Counted from the stretch's first letter, positions 44,060-53,556 are shown. The stretch: DNA of 64,000 bases from Deltaproteobacteria bacterium (GCA_030018495.1 JASEFS010000012.1:32420-96419), one strand, 5' to 3'. Notes: generated from the sequence alone by a model not told the origin. A program made the numbers and translations.

Positions 44060-45490
44060 ATGGTCAATCAGAAAATTCGCAATTTGTGGAGTAATATCAC
44101 CACCGAACTTATGGCCGGGGCTGGAAGTCTTGGTGCTTACCTGGACCGGGAGCACCTGGCCCTGGTGCATATCCAAAAAGGTTTTTCCGCGCCGCAGGTG
44201 GTTCACACCGCTCAATGGCCGTTGCCGGAAAATGGTCTGGAGGCGCTGGCTCCGGAGATCGCCGCGGCGCTGGCCGACTGGGGCGTCCAGGGGACGCCGG
44301 TGAGCTTGGCCGTCAGCCCGCAATTGGGCTTTATGCGGCAGGTGACGCTGCCCGCGGCGGCCCGTGACAATCTCGCCAAAGTCATAGGATATGAGATCGA
44401 CCGGTTCTTGCCCTTAGGCGCGGACAAGCTGGTTTACGATTACCAGATTGCGTCTCAGACCGAGACCGAGATCACCTTGACTCTCATGGCCCTGCCCCGG
44501 GAACTCATTGAACAGTGGCTGAATTTGTGCGAGGCCGCGGCTCTCCAGCCTATTACCGTGGAGCTGGCCGCCACCGCGGCCGCCAACACTTTTGCCCTGC
44601 TGGGGGGCAGGCTCCCCGGTTCCTGGCTCCTTCTAAGGGTGGGGGAAACCGGCTATGAACTCATGCATATCCAAAACCAGGCCGTGCGTTCGTGGCATTC
44701 GGGCCGCGTGACCCCGGGGGAGGGGTTCCTGGAGGATATCGCCGGAGAGGTCACCCGGCTCAGGGCCGCCGGGGCGAAGCCGGGGACTCTGTGCCTTTAC
44801 GGGCCGGGCGCCGGACGTGTGAGACCCTCCGCGGTCATGGAGCGGCTGTCCTTGCCTGTCATCCGGGAAACGCAGCTGAACATTGCCGGCCTGGACTTTG
44901 AAGCCGGCGCGTCGGCGCCTTTCCTGCCCGCGTTAGGTGCAGCCTGGCGCGGCGTGGGCAAAGTACCGGTTAAAACCAACCTGTTATCCGAATCAGACCG
45001 GGTTGTTGTTAAATTAACCGGTTTGTTTCTCACCAGAGTTCTTTTAGTTTTACTTTTATCTCTTAGTGTGATATGGATGGGGAGCATTTTTCTGCATAAA
45101 AAAATTTCATTAATGCGGGCGGAGAATCGCCTGGCGGAATTGCAACCTGCTGTCCGGCAGGTTGAAGATAAGTTGAATGAAACCCAAGAATTGGGAAAAC
45201 AACTGCAAAATGTGCAAAAGAGGGTGGAACAATATCCCAGCACCCTTGTCATAATGAGAGAACTAACCCGGATTATTCCGGAACACACTTATCTTTATTC
45301 ACTGAGGTTTAAAAAAGACCAAATTGAGATAGGAGGGAGATCTTCCTCCGCGGCTGATCTGATTTCAATTTTAGAGAAATCGGGTTTGTTCACCAAAACG
45401 GAATTTGTCTCTCCCATTGTCACCGATGAAACAGGAAGCGAAATTTTCAAAATTAAGGCAGAGATTAAAGGCGTGGTCCGAGGCTCTTAG
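44060..45490 (+). CDS. gspL: Type II secretion protein GspL (PilM/PilN-like)
   Basis: A 476-residue bitopic protein. The cytoplasmic half is an actin-like PilM/GspL domain (GAYLDREHLALVHIQKG at the start; VIGYEIDRFLPL; PGSWLLLRVGETGYEL). A single membrane helix lies near residues 328-350, and a periplasmic coiled coil plus PilN/GspL ferredoxin-like domain follows. It links GspE to GspM. The start ATG has no visible Shine-Dalgarno sequence, but a 155-bp gap upstream contains CATTATAATAAG, so an internal promoter is possible. The region around the membrane helix is more AT-rich than the rest. Confidence 0.88.
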   Translation: MVNQKIRNLWSNITTELMAGAGSLGAYLDREHLALVHIQKGFSAPQVVHTAQWPLPENGLEALAPEIAAALADWGVQGTPVSLAVSPQLGFMRQVTLPAAARDNLAKVIGYEIDRFLPLGADKLVYDYQIASQTETEITLTLMALPRELIEQWLNLCEAAALQPITVELAATAAANTFALLGGRLPGSWLLLRVGETGYELMHIQNQAVRSWHSGRVTPGEGFLEDIAGEVTRLRAAGAKPGTLCLYGPGAGRVRPSAVMERLSLPVIRETQLNIAGLDFEAGASAPFLPALGAAWRGVGKVPVKTNLLSESDRVVVKLTGLFLTRVLLVLLLSLSVIWMGSIFLHKKISLMRAENRLAELQPAVRQVEDKLNETQELGKQLQNVQKRVEQYPSTLVIMRELTRIIPEHTYLYSLRFKKDQIEIGGRSSSAADLISILEKSGLFTKTEFVSPIVTDETGSEIFKIKAEIKGVVRGS

Positions 45491-46064
45491 CAAGCTCCCG
45501 CCCCGCCAGCGCCTGTTGGTGTTGGGAGGGGCCGGCTTTGTCTTGGTGATGCTGGCTTATTTGCTGGTGATTTCGCCTCTCCTCGGCCTGAAGGACAATT
45601 GGGCTCAGGAACTGGATCAAAAAACCGTACAGTTGCGGAAGTATGAGGCCCTGGAAAAGGATAGGCAGGCGGTGTTCCGGGCCCATGATAACATGCAAAA
45701 GACTCTGGCCCGGGTTGAGGGGCAGCTCTTGACCGGGACCAATCCCGCGGTGGCTTCCGCCGATTTGCAGGAAATCCTGAAAACTCTGACCAGGAATCTG
45801 GGAGTCCAGGTAACCAGTACAAAAGTCTTGCCCCCCCAGGAATCGGGCGCTTACCTGGAGGTTCCCATCGAAGTGCAGATGACCTGCACCATCGATCAGC
45901 TGGTGTCGATGCTCTATCGCTTGGAGCATCATGAAAAGCTGCTGCTGATTACGGAACTGGACATCAACGCTCCGAGGGTTCGGCGGCGGACTGCCCAACA
46001 GAATGAATCCACCCTGCGGGCCCACTTGGTGGTGGAGGGCCTGATGAAGAAGGGTTCCGGGTGA
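45426..46064 (+). CDS. gspM: Type II secretion protein GspM
   Basis: A protein of about 212 residues with a short cytoplasmic start, one membrane helix (about 30-50, LLVLGGAGFVLVMLAYLLVI) and a periplasmic coiled coil and ferredoxin-like fold. This is the normal GspM layout. It overlaps gspL by about 65 nt. The frame is open back to 45405; the ATG at 45426 is the most plausible start, although its ribosome site is weak. It forms the inner-membrane platform with GspL. Confidence 0.82.
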   Translation: MKQEAKFSKLRQRLKAWSEALSKLPPRQRLLVLGGAGFVLVMLAYLLVISPLLGLKDNWAQELDQKTVQLRKYEALEKDRQAVFRAHDNMQKTLARVEGQLLTGTNPAVASADLQEILKTLTRNLGVQVTSTKVLPPQESGAYLEVPIEVQMTCTIDQLVSMLYRLEHHEKLLLITELDINAPRVRRRTAQQNESTLRAHLVVEGLMKKGSG

Positions 46065-46549
46065 TGGGCCGCAAGAACTTAATCTGGCTGGGCGGTTTGG
46101 TTTTGGCGAACTTGCTGGTTTTGGCCGGTATCGCCCAGGTGTGGTTCGGCCCCAACGAAGCCCGGGAGGGAGCCCGAAACCGGGATCTGCTGGCTTTGCC
46201 CCAGGCAAAGCCGCTTAGGGGCGCGGAACCTCTGGAAAGCTACCAGGTGGTGGTTGCCAAGGACCTGTTCAGTCCCGACCGCAGCGGTGCGGCCATGGCC
46301 GCCGGGCCGAAAGGTGCCAGCCTGGAAGACGGAGTCCTGCTGGGCACCATCATCGTGGGAGATGAAAAGGCCGTGCTCATCGGCCAGAAAGGCGCCAAAG
46401 GCAAGCAGGAAATTCAGGTGCTGCGCCAGGGGGAACAGTGGCGCGGCTTCCGCTTGGTGGAGATCACCAAAGACGAGGTCGTATTTCAGGGAGCGGAGGG
46501 GAAACGGAATTTGTCCTTTCCCCGGCCGAAATTCGGGGAACCACAATAA
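46064..46549 (+). CDS. gspC: Type II secretion protein GspC (short form)
   Basis: A 161-residue bitopic protein. One membrane helix (about 6-26) and an HR-like periplasmic domain (LLGTIIVGDEKAVLIGQKG, then GEQWRGFRLVEITKDEVVFQ) connect the inner platform with the secretin. The C-terminal PDZ or coiled-coil domain of classical GspC is absent, which makes it look like PilP-related short forms. It overlaps the gspM stop and precedes gspD, its partner. Confidence 0.82.
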   Translation: MGRKNLIWLGGLVLANLLVLAGIAQVWFGPNEAREGARNRDLLALPQAKPLRGAEPLESYQVVVAKDLFSPDRSGAAMAAGPKGASLEDGVLLGTIIVGDEKAVLIGQKGAKGKQEIQVLRQGEQWRGFRLVEITKDEVVFQGAEGKRNLSFPRPKFGEPQ

Positions 46550-46597
46550 AAGCCATCACCGGGGGTATAATGGGGAAGGAATAAAGGGGGGGTAAGC

Positions 46598-48970
46598 ATG
46601 ATGGTTAAAAAATTTTTAGTCCTGTTGCTGGGCCTGTGTGTAGGCGGCTGCGCCAGCAGTACGCCGCCGCCGAGCGGAAGTCTTTTGCCGTCGCAACCGC
46701 GGGTCCAAGTCATGGACGCGCCCATTGTTTCACCCTCGCAGGTGCAAACCCGCAAAAATGAAGCTGCCAAAGAGGCCGATATTATCGAGGACCGGGGGAT
46801 AGAAGTTCTGGCTTCGGCCATAAAAAGCGTGCCCACCCGGCGGCGGCAGCCCCCTAAAGGGGAGGAAGTCTACCCCATCGAGCTCAACCTGCAAAACGCC
46901 GACCTGGTGGAAGCGGTGCGGGCCATGGCCGAAACCCTGAATCTCAATTACAGCATCGATCCCAAGGTAAAGGGCACGGTCAATGTCCGGGCCTCGGGAA
47001 AATTGACCAGGAGCGAATTGATGTCCATTCTGGAAACCATGCTCCTGGTGAACGGCGCGGCCCTGGTCAAAGTGGGCAACACTTATAACATCGTGCCGCT
47101 GGAAAAGGCGGCGGGAGAAGCGGCCCCGGTATATGCCAGGGGGGTTCCGGCTGCGGGCATGACCGCCCAGGTGGTGTTTCTCACCCAGGCCCCGGCCAAG
47201 GACGTGGTGGCGGTGTTGAAACCCCTGATGTCGGCGGGGGGCAAGATCGGCGAAGCGCCCAACAACTCCATCGTCATTGTGGATTATCCGGCCAATGTGG
47301 AGAAGCTGGCCAACCTCATCCGTCTCATCGACACCCAGGCCCTGTCCCGCACCTCGGTGAGCGTCGTCAAGGTGAAGAACACCGACCCGGCCTCGGTTAT
47401 TTCCGAGATGGAGGCGATCTTTTCGGCGTACGGAGCTCTGATGCCCAAGGACCGGGGCGCCGGGGGCGTGCAGTTTATAGGCATTCCCCGGATGAACGCG
47501 GTGATGATTTTGGCGGCGTCGCCTTCCCTGATGGATCGGGCCAAGTACTGGGTGCAGCAGCTTGATCTCAAGACCGATGCCTTGGCCAATGTCCATGTCT
47601 ATCATGTAAAAAACTATAAGGCCCGCAATCTGGCGGACCTTCTCAGTCAGGCATACGGGGCCGCGCCCAGGGCGCCGGGGGTCAGGGAAGTAAAGCCCGA
47701 ACCCGCTGCCGGCGGGATTACCGGCCCTGGCGGCGAGTTCATTCCCACCGGCGAGGCGGCCACCCGCCTGAGGGGGGAATCGCCGGAACTGGGGGCACCT
47801 TCAACCCGCGGCCGGGGCAGGAGCACAGGCGCCCGAGGTTTGGGGGCTGAACGCCCTGAAGGGGCCATGGAGGCCATGGGTCTGGCGGCTCCTGCTGCCA
47901 GAGAGAGGGCCGTGCCTCTGGCGGGCGCGCCCGCGGCCGAGCCGCTCAAGGAAGGCGTGCGCGTCATCCCGGATGAAGAGAACAACTTGCTGGTTATTGT
48001 GGCGCCGCCTTACGAGTGGAACGTTATCAGCCGCCTTTTGGAGAAATTGGACGTCATGCCCCGCCAAGTCATGTGCGAGGTGCTCATCGCGGACGTCACC
48101 CTCACCGACGACCTGCAATTCGGGGTGGAGTGGTTCATCAATACCCGCCAGCAGGACGCCACCGGCGCGGACATCAATACCTTCAACCCAGGTCCTATCG
48201 GCAACCCTTCTCTGGAGGTTCTCAAGGGGGCTTCGGCTGCTCTCCAAACCCTGGGCGGTTTCAGTTTTATGGCCCGGGACGCCCGGAACCTGTTTCGGGG
48301 GACTATCAACATGCTGGCCGTGGAAGGCAAGGTGGAGGTCCTGGCCTCTCCCCACATCATGGCGGCCAACAACCAGGAGGCCCGCATCCAAATCGGCCAG
48401 GACGTGCCCATCCTGGTGGCCCAGTCCACGGCTGTGGTGACGGCCCCGGCCATTCAAACCAACCAGGTGGAATACCGGAGCGTGGGCATCATCCTGGGGG
48501 TGCGGCCCCAGATCAACGCCAAGGGCCTGATCACCCTGGAGATCGCTCAGGAAGTCAGCAATGTGTCCACCACCCGGGCGGCCGGGACGGTGGAAAACTC
48601 TCCCACCTTTGACGTCCGCCAGGCCAAGACCCAACTGATCACCGGGGACAATCAAACCATCATCCTGGGAGGCCTTATCCGGGAAGACGTGCAGCGGGGC
48701 GCCCGGGGGGTTCCGGGATTGCGCCGCATGCCGCTGTTGGGGCCGCTTTTCGGGACCGAAACCAGCAGCAAACGCCGCACCGAGCTAATCGTTCTGATAA
48801 CGCCCCATATCGTGAACACCCTGGAGGAAGGGGCGAGGATCACCCGGGAAGTGGAAGACCGCATCGAACTGCAGAGTCTGTACAGGCCCGGGGCAACTGC
48901 TCCCGGAAAGCCCGCCCCGCCTGTCGCGGCGCCTCCACCGCCTGCCACAGTGCCGGAAAGGGTATATTAA
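46598..48970 (+). CDS. gspD: Type II secretion secretin GspD
   Basis: A 790-residue outer-membrane lipoprotein forming the secretion channel. The signal ends VGGCASS (lipobox Cys near 20). The N0 domain (PIELNLQNADLVEAVRAMAE) and N1-N3 repeats come first. A long Gly/Ala/Arg-rich insert occurs inside N3 (about residues 360-450), and the secretin core carries VPGLRRMPLLGPLFG and ELIVLITPHIV. A Pro/Ala tail ends the protein. The strong ribosome site (AAAGGGGGGG) supports ATG 46598. It is the last gene of the cluster and is followed by a terminator. Confidence 0.95.
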   Translation: MMVKKFLVLLLGLCVGGCASSTPPPSGSLLPSQPRVQVMDAPIVSPSQVQTRKNEAAKEADIIEDRGIEVLASAIKSVPTRRRQPPKGEEVYPIELNLQNADLVEAVRAMAETLNLNYSIDPKVKGTVNVRASGKLTRSELMSILETMLLVNGAALVKVGNTYNIVPLEKAAGEAAPVYARGVPAAGMTAQVVFLTQAPAKDVVAVLKPLMSAGGKIGEAPNNSIVIVDYPANVEKLANLIRLIDTQALSRTSVSVVKVKNTDPASVISEMEAIFSAYGALMPKDRGAGGVQFIGIPRMNAVMILAASPSLMDRAKYWVQQLDLKTDALANVHVYHVKNYKARNLADLLSQAYGAAPRAPGVREVKPEPAAGGITGPGGEFIPTGEAATRLRGESPELGAPSTRGRGRSTGARGLGAERPEGAMEAMGLAAPAARERAVPLAGAPAAEPLKEGVRVIPDEENNLLVIVAPPYEWNVISRLLEKLDVMPRQVMCEVLIADVTLTDDLQFGVEWFINTRQQDATGADINTFNPGPIGNPSLEVLKGASAALQTLGGFSFMARDARNLFRGTINMLAVEGKVEVLASPHIMAANNQEARIQIGQDVPILVAQSTAVVTAPAIQTNQVEYRSVGIILGVRPQINAKGLITLEIAQEVSNVSTTRAAGTVENSPTFDVRQAKTQLITGDNQTIILGGLIREDVQRGARGVPGLRRMPLLGPLFGTETSSKRRTELIVLITPHIVNTLEEGARITREVEDRIELQSLYRPGATAPGKPAPPVAAPPPPATVPERVY

Positions 48971-49033
48971 TTGATTTAGAAAGAAATAATGGGAGTAATT
49001 AACCGCCGCTAATCAAATCATCTTTTGCTTGAA

Positions 49034-49068
49034 ACGGGCGCCCCTGTCGGGCGCCCGTTGCTTTTTTT
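49034..49068 (+). terminator. Intrinsic terminator after gspD
   Basis: ACGGGCGCCC-CTGTC-GGGCGCCCGT, then TGC and seven T residues. A strong Rho-independent terminator. Confidence 0.93.
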
Positions 49069-49278
49069 CGGCCCGCCTGCCAGTTCAGAAAACCCGCAGA
49101 ATTAAGGTACTTTTGCCCATAAAAGTAAGTAAAGCAGGAAAAAAAGTAGGCATTTTTACCTAAGTTTAATTAGTAATTTGTGACTATTGTCTCCATGGAG
49201 ATACATGTTTAATTTCCCATAAAGAACAAGGAGAAATATTAGGAAATAAAAAAAAGATCTTAAACCAGGAGGTGATAA

Positions 49279-49329
49279 ATGAATTTCCCTAAAATTAAAA
49301 AACGCAAAACTTGGTGGAGAAATACTTAA
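49279..49329 (+). CDS. 16-codon ORF with perfect Shine-Dalgarno sequence
   Basis: AGGAGGTGAT, fully complementary to the 16S rRNA end, lies four bases before an ATG that encodes MNFPKIKKRKTWWRNT and a TAA stop. The peptide is strongly basic with a Trp pair. It lies 85 nt before the multicopper oxidase gene, inside its likely leader. It may be a real small protein or a regulatory leader peptide. No homologue is known to me. Confidence 0.45.
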   Translation: MNFPKIKKRKTWWRNT

Positions 49330-49414
49330 TTTTGAAATTTACTTTAATATTTTGGCATCTTAATGGTTATTTCCGCAACTGCATACAGCTCCAGAAACTT
49401 TAAGGAGGCAATTC

Positions 49415-51745
49415 ATGAAGAGTGGTAAGAGCACAACTATCGCCTGGGGGCTGGCCTTGGCGGCCCTGGCGTTCTGGCTCACCGGCATGGGGACCGCGTA
49501 CGCGGCGCCGCTGCCGGGGGGCACGCTGGACCCTTTGACAATTCCGAAGTATGTAACCCCACTGGTTATCCCGCCAGTGATGAAGAATGACGGTGCGTCG
49601 AACAGCTATGACATCGCGGTGCGGCAATTCAAGCAGCAGATTTTGCCCGGCGGTTTCCCGGCAACCACTGTATGGAGCTACGGCCCGGCGGCTGACCCCG
49701 TGCCGCTGACGGCTGCCCCGGACCCTGCTTCCCAGTTCAACTACCCGGCCTACACCATCGAGACCACTTCGGGGACACCGGTCAGCGTCCGTTGGATCAA
49801 CGATTTGGTTGCCATTGATCCAGCAACGGGACTTCCGGCAACACCGCGCACTTTCCTGCCCCACCTTCTGGGCCCGGTGGTGGACCAGACCCTGCACTGG
49901 GCCAACCCTCCCGGACCCGTGGACAGCATGACAATGAACCCGGCACCTTACACCGGTCCGGTTCCCATCGTGACCCACGTGCACGGGGCGGAAGTGGCGG
50001 GCCACAGTGACGGCTACCCGGAGGCCTGGTGGCTGCCGGCTGCCAGCGACATCCCCGCTGGCTATTTCACACAGGGGACCCTCTTCGACGACTCCACCGG
50101 GACCAATCCAGGCAATCTCGGCTACGCAGATTACTATTACATCAACAACCAGCCGGCCACTACTCTGTGGTACCACGACCACACCCTGGGCATGACCCGG
50201 CTGAATGTCTATGCCGGACCCGCGGGCTTCTGGCTCATCCGGGGCGGCGCCTTTGACGGGGCCACAGACGGAGCAGGTGGTGGAGCGGCTGTCCTGCCGG
50301 GGCCGGCGCCGGTGGCGGGCCAAGGAGTTCTTGCGCTTAACGTCCCGACCGATCCCATCAGGCAAAGCATCCGGGAAATCCCCATCGTCATCCAGGACCG
50401 CTCCTTCAACGCGGACGGGTCGCTGTTCTACCCGGCTAGCCGGACGTTTTTCGACGGGTATGCCGGGCCGTATGTCGGAGACCCGCTTACCCCGACGGAC
50501 ATCGCCCCCATTTGGAACCCGGAGGCCTTCTTCAACACCATGGTGGTAAACGGCGTGACTTGGCCGGTCTTGGAAGTGGCTCCGGCCAAGTACCGTTTCC
50601 GCCTTTTGAACGGCTGCAACTCCCGGTTCCTGAACCTGGCTTTGTTTGAAGTGGTCAAGGATACCGCCAAGGGAAAAAAGCAAAAGAATAATGCAAAGTT
50701 TGGAGCAGAGCTGCCCTTTTACCAGATCGGCGCGGAGCAGGGCTTCCTGCCCCAGGTAGTCCAAATCAGCACCGGCTTTGCCACCCCGCTTCCGGGAAAC
50801 GGCACCATTCCCGCCCCGGTAGCGGCTGCCGACCCGCAGCAGGCGCTTCTGATGGGCTTGGCGGAGCGGGCCGACGTCATCGTGGATTTCAGCAATCTTC
50901 CTAACGGCACCCGCATCCGCATGATAAACACCGCGCCGGATGCGCCCTTCGGCGGCTTCCCGGACGTCCCGGCCGACCCGAGCACCACCGGCCAGGTGAT
51001 GGAGTTCGTAGTTAATACGGCCCTGTTAAATGCTCCTGGTTCCACCGATGCAACCGCCACCCCGCCGCAGAACCTGGTGCTGAACGCGGAGGGTCAACTT
51101 GGGGGTTCAACGGTAACGCGGCAAGTCTCTTTGAATGAAGAGATGTCCGGCCAGGTGTGCGTGAAGGTGACGCCCTCCGGCCAGATCAAAGTGGTCCAGG
51201 TGCTGCCGCCCCCGCCGCTGACCGAGGCGCAGATCACTGCGGCTTGCGCGGCGCTGAACGCCGTGCCCATGGGTCCCAAGGCGGCCTTGCTGGGAACGGT
51301 GGATTTCACCAATCCGGCCGCGCCCCTGGGCGTCCCGCTTAAGTGGATGGATGAAACGGGAGTCAGCACCCCGGTTTCGGTCACCATGGCAGATGGTGTC
51401 ACCGTAAATATGGTCAACGTCACGGAAAACCCGACCGCGGGCGATATCGAGACATGGGAAATTTATAACTTCACGGTGGACGCGCATCCCATCCACCTGC
51501 ACCTGGTGCGGTTCGAAGTAGTTTCCCGGGCGCCGATTCCCGGGGTGGTCCCGGCTCCTCCTGCGGCTCCCGTGCAGCCGTGGGAAACGGGCTTTAAAGA
51601 CACGGTGATCGCCTACCCCGGCCAGATCACCAGGGTCAAGGCGCAATTTCCCATGGCTGGGCTGTATGTCTGGCACTGTCACATCGTGGAGCATGAGGAC
51701 AACGAGATGATGCGGCCGTATGTGGTATCTGCCGCCGCCCCATAA
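49415..51745 (+). CDS. Secreted multicopper oxidase (CotA/bilirubin-oxidase-like)
   Basis: A 776-residue exported copper enzyme oxidising a phenolic, metal or pigment substrate with reduction of O2. The signal peptide covers residues 1-31. All copper ligand motifs are intact: H188-V-H190, H254-D-H256, H691-x2-H694-x-H696, and H754-C755-H756 followed by H760 and Met765, the type 1 axial ligand. The length exceeds the usual 500-600 because of Ala/Pro-rich insertions. The ribosome site is AAGGAGG. A terminator follows. It is monocistronic apart from the upstream micro-ORF. Confidence 0.92.
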   Translation: MKSGKSTTIAWGLALAALAFWLTGMGTAYAAPLPGGTLDPLTIPKYVTPLVIPPVMKNDGASNSYDIAVRQFKQQILPGGFPATTVWSYGPAADPVPLTAAPDPASQFNYPAYTIETTSGTPVSVRWINDLVAIDPATGLPATPRTFLPHLLGPVVDQTLHWANPPGPVDSMTMNPAPYTGPVPIVTHVHGAEVAGHSDGYPEAWWLPAASDIPAGYFTQGTLFDDSTGTNPGNLGYADYYYINNQPATTLWYHDHTLGMTRLNVYAGPAGFWLIRGGAFDGATDGAGGGAAVLPGPAPVAGQGVLALNVPTDPIRQSIREIPIVIQDRSFNADGSLFYPASRTFFDGYAGPYVGDPLTPTDIAPIWNPEAFFNTMVVNGVTWPVLEVAPAKYRFRLLNGCNSRFLNLALFEVVKDTAKGKKQKNNAKFGAELPFYQIGAEQGFLPQVVQISTGFATPLPGNGTIPAPVAAADPQQALLMGLAERADVIVDFSNLPNGTRIRMINTAPDAPFGGFPDVPADPSTTGQVMEFVVNTALLNAPGSTDATATPPQNLVLNAEGQLGGSTVTRQVSLNEEMSGQVCVKVTPSGQIKVVQVLPPPPLTEAQITAACAALNAVPMGPKAALLGTVDFTNPAAPLGVPLKWMDETGVSTPVSVTMADGVTVNMVNVTENPTAGDIETWEIYNFTVDAHPIHLHLVRFEVVSRAPIPGVVPAPPAAPVQPWETGFKDTVIAYPGQITRVKAQFPMAGLYVWHCHIVEHEDNEMMRPYVVSAAAP

Positions 51746-51765
51746 AACTAACCAGCCATAAACAG

Positions 51766-51794
51766 AGGCCGTCCCTGGCGGGCGGCCTTTTTTT
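51766..51794 (+). terminator. Intrinsic terminator after the multicopper oxidase
   Basis: AGGCCGTCC-CTGGC-GGGCGGCCT pairs with one G-U and runs into seven T residues. Confidence 0.9.
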
Positions 51795-51886
51795 GGACGG
51801 TTTACTGTTCACCTTTAGGCATTACAGATCGTGTGACGTGTAATATGATAAAGACGGAACATATATCGAAGGAGAGAAGAATCCTC

Positions 51887-52579
51887 ATGAAATATGTGGT
51901 AATGCTTCTTATGGCTACAGTTCTGCTGGCAGGCGTCTGCCTGGCCGGAGAGCCGGTTCAACTCAAGGATGAGAACGACCGGGTCAACTACGCCATCGGC
52001 TATAAGATAGGTAAAGACTTTCCGCAGCAGGGTGTGAAGGTCAATCTCAAAGCGCTTATGAGCGGCATTGAGGACGGGAGTTCAGGAGCAAAGCCCCGGA
52101 TGACCATGGAGGAAATGCGGCAGACCATGGTTGCCTTCAGCGAGCGAACCCAGGCGACCAGGCAGGCCGAGAGGCAGCAGGCCAAGGAACAGTACCGGGG
52201 CGAGGGCCGGGAATTTCTGGCGGAGAATGCCAAGAAAGAGGGGGTGGTCACCCTGCCCAGCGGCCTGCAATACAAGGTCATCAAAAAAGGCACCGGGAAA
52301 AAACCGGGGCCCCAGGACACGGTTACCGTCAATTACCGGGGCACCCTGATCGACGGCACGGAATTCGACAGCTCTTATCGAAACAACAAGCCGGCCACAT
52401 TCCGGGTGGACGGGGTGATCAAGGGTTGGACCGAGGCCTTGCAGCTCATGCAGGAAGGGGCCAAGTGGCAGCTTTTCATACCGCCGGATCTGGCTTACGG
52501 GGAGCGAGGCCCTCTGGCCGACCGGACCCTCATCTTTGAGGTGGAACTGCTCTCGGTCAAGTCCGGGGAAGGGAAGTAG
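51887..52579 (+). CDS. FKBP-type peptidyl-prolyl isomerase (Mip/FkpA-like)
   Basis: A 230-residue periplasmic folding helper. The signal peptide is residues 1-20 (VVMLLMATVLLAGVCLA). An N-terminal dimerisation/helical domain with NYAIGYKIGKDFPQQGVKVN and a long charged helix leads to the FKBP domain (about 130-228): VTVNYRGTLIDGTEFDSSY, VIKGWTEALQLMQEG, and IPPDLAYGERG. The frame opens at 51833; the ATG at 51887 starts the signal peptide and follows AAGGAGAG. It may help fold type II secretion substrates. Confidence 0.92.
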   Translation: MKYVVMLLMATVLLAGVCLAGEPVQLKDENDRVNYAIGYKIGKDFPQQGVKVNLKALMSGIEDGSSGAKPRMTMEEMRQTMVAFSERTQATRQAERQQAKEQYRGEGREFLAENAKKEGVVTLPSGLQYKVIKKGTGKKPGPQDTVTVNYRGTLIDGTEFDSSYRNNKPATFRVDGVIKGWTEALQLMQEGAKWQLFIPPDLAYGERGPLADRTLIFEVELLSVKSGEGK

Positions 52580-52626
52580 GCCAGGCAGAATTAGTGGTCA
52601 AACTGGGGGGCCACCAGGCTCCCCTT

Positions 52627-53556
52627 TTATTTTTTACGCATAGAGCCTCGGCCTTCCGCTTCGAACAGCATCTCCATCACGTCCTCGTCGGATTTGGCCA
52701 AGTCCAAGGCGGTGTTTCCCTCCTTGTCTCTGGCATCAGCATCGGCGCCTTTCGCCAACAAGAACCTGACCGTGTCCCGGTGATCGTCGGCAGCGGCATA
52801 CATCAGGGCGGTACGCCCGTCATTGTCCCTGGCCCGGATATCGGCACCGCTTTCCAGCAAGACCTTAACGGCATCGGTGCGGCCTGATTCTGCGGCCAGA
52901 TGGAGCGCGGTGGAGCCACGTTTATCGCGATCCTCAAGCTCAGAGCCCAGGGAGAGCAATAAACGTATTGTTTTCGAGTGGCCCTGAGCGGCGGCCCACA
53001 TGAGGGCGGTATGGCCGTTATTGTCCCGGCTGTTTAAGTCGGCGCCCTGGGATACCAGAAAATCGACCACTGTATTCCTACCGGCCCCGGCCGCGGCCAA
53101 AAGAGCGGTTACACCCCGTTTGTCCCTGACGGCATGGTCTGCTCCTCTGGCCAGCAAGATTTTTATCGTCTCCGGGTCTCCCCCCATGGCCGCCCATATC
53201 AAGGGGGGCGCCTTGAGCAGGTTGTCTCGAGCCTCAAGATCGGCGTTATGAGCCAGGAGCAGCCGTACAGTTTCGGCATGTCCGGCGTGGGCCGCAACGA
53301 TCAGGGGGGTGTTGCCCAGCTTGTCCTGAACATCGGGGTCCATTCCGGCGGCCAAAAAAAGTTTCACGGCCAGGGTGTCCCCGATTTTGGCGCTTTGGAC
53401 AAAGCTTTCTTCATTAAATGCAACATTCAACCGGGCGAGCTCGAGACGAGCTTCTTCTTTGGATTTGCCGCAGGCTCCCATGGAGGCCAGCAGGAGAATC
53501 ATAAGGGCAAAGCGAAGGAAAAGGCTGTGCCGTAATTTTATAATCTTGATGAACAA
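52627..53556 (-). CDS. Ankyrin-repeat lipoprotein (copy A)
   Basis: A 309-residue lipoprotein anchored by the lipobox SMGAC (Cys near residue 29). Seven or so ankyrin repeats follow, with consensus parts such as GNTPLIVAAHAGHAETVRLLL and GRTALMYAAADDHRDTVRFLL. It should mediate protein contacts at the envelope. The segment FNEESFVQSAKIGDTLAVKLFLAAGMDPDV is nearly the same as in the tandem paralogue at 53667, so the pair arose by duplication. Partner unknown. Confidence 0.9.
   Translation of the reverse strand: MFIKIIKLRHSLFLRFALMILLLASMGACGKSKEEARLELARLNVAFNEESFVQSAKIGDTLAVKLFLAAGMDPDVQDKLGNTPLIVAAHAGHAETVRLLLAHNADLEARDNLLKAPPLIWAAMGGDPETIKILLARGADHAVRDKRGVTALLAAAGAGRNTVVDFLVSQGADLNSRDNNGHTALMWAAAQGHSKTIRLLLSLGSELEDRDKRGSTALHLAAESGRTDAVKVLLESGADIRARDNDGRTALMYAAADDHRDTVRFLLAKGADADARDKEGNTALDLAKSDEDVMEMLFEAEGRGSMRKK

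Larger units (their letters stand above)
48971..49414. other. Intergenic region between gspD and the multicopper oxidase
   Basis: Contains the terminator (49034-49068), AT-rich promoter-like DNA (49100-49260) and the 16-codon ORF at 49279-49329. Confidence 0.6.
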
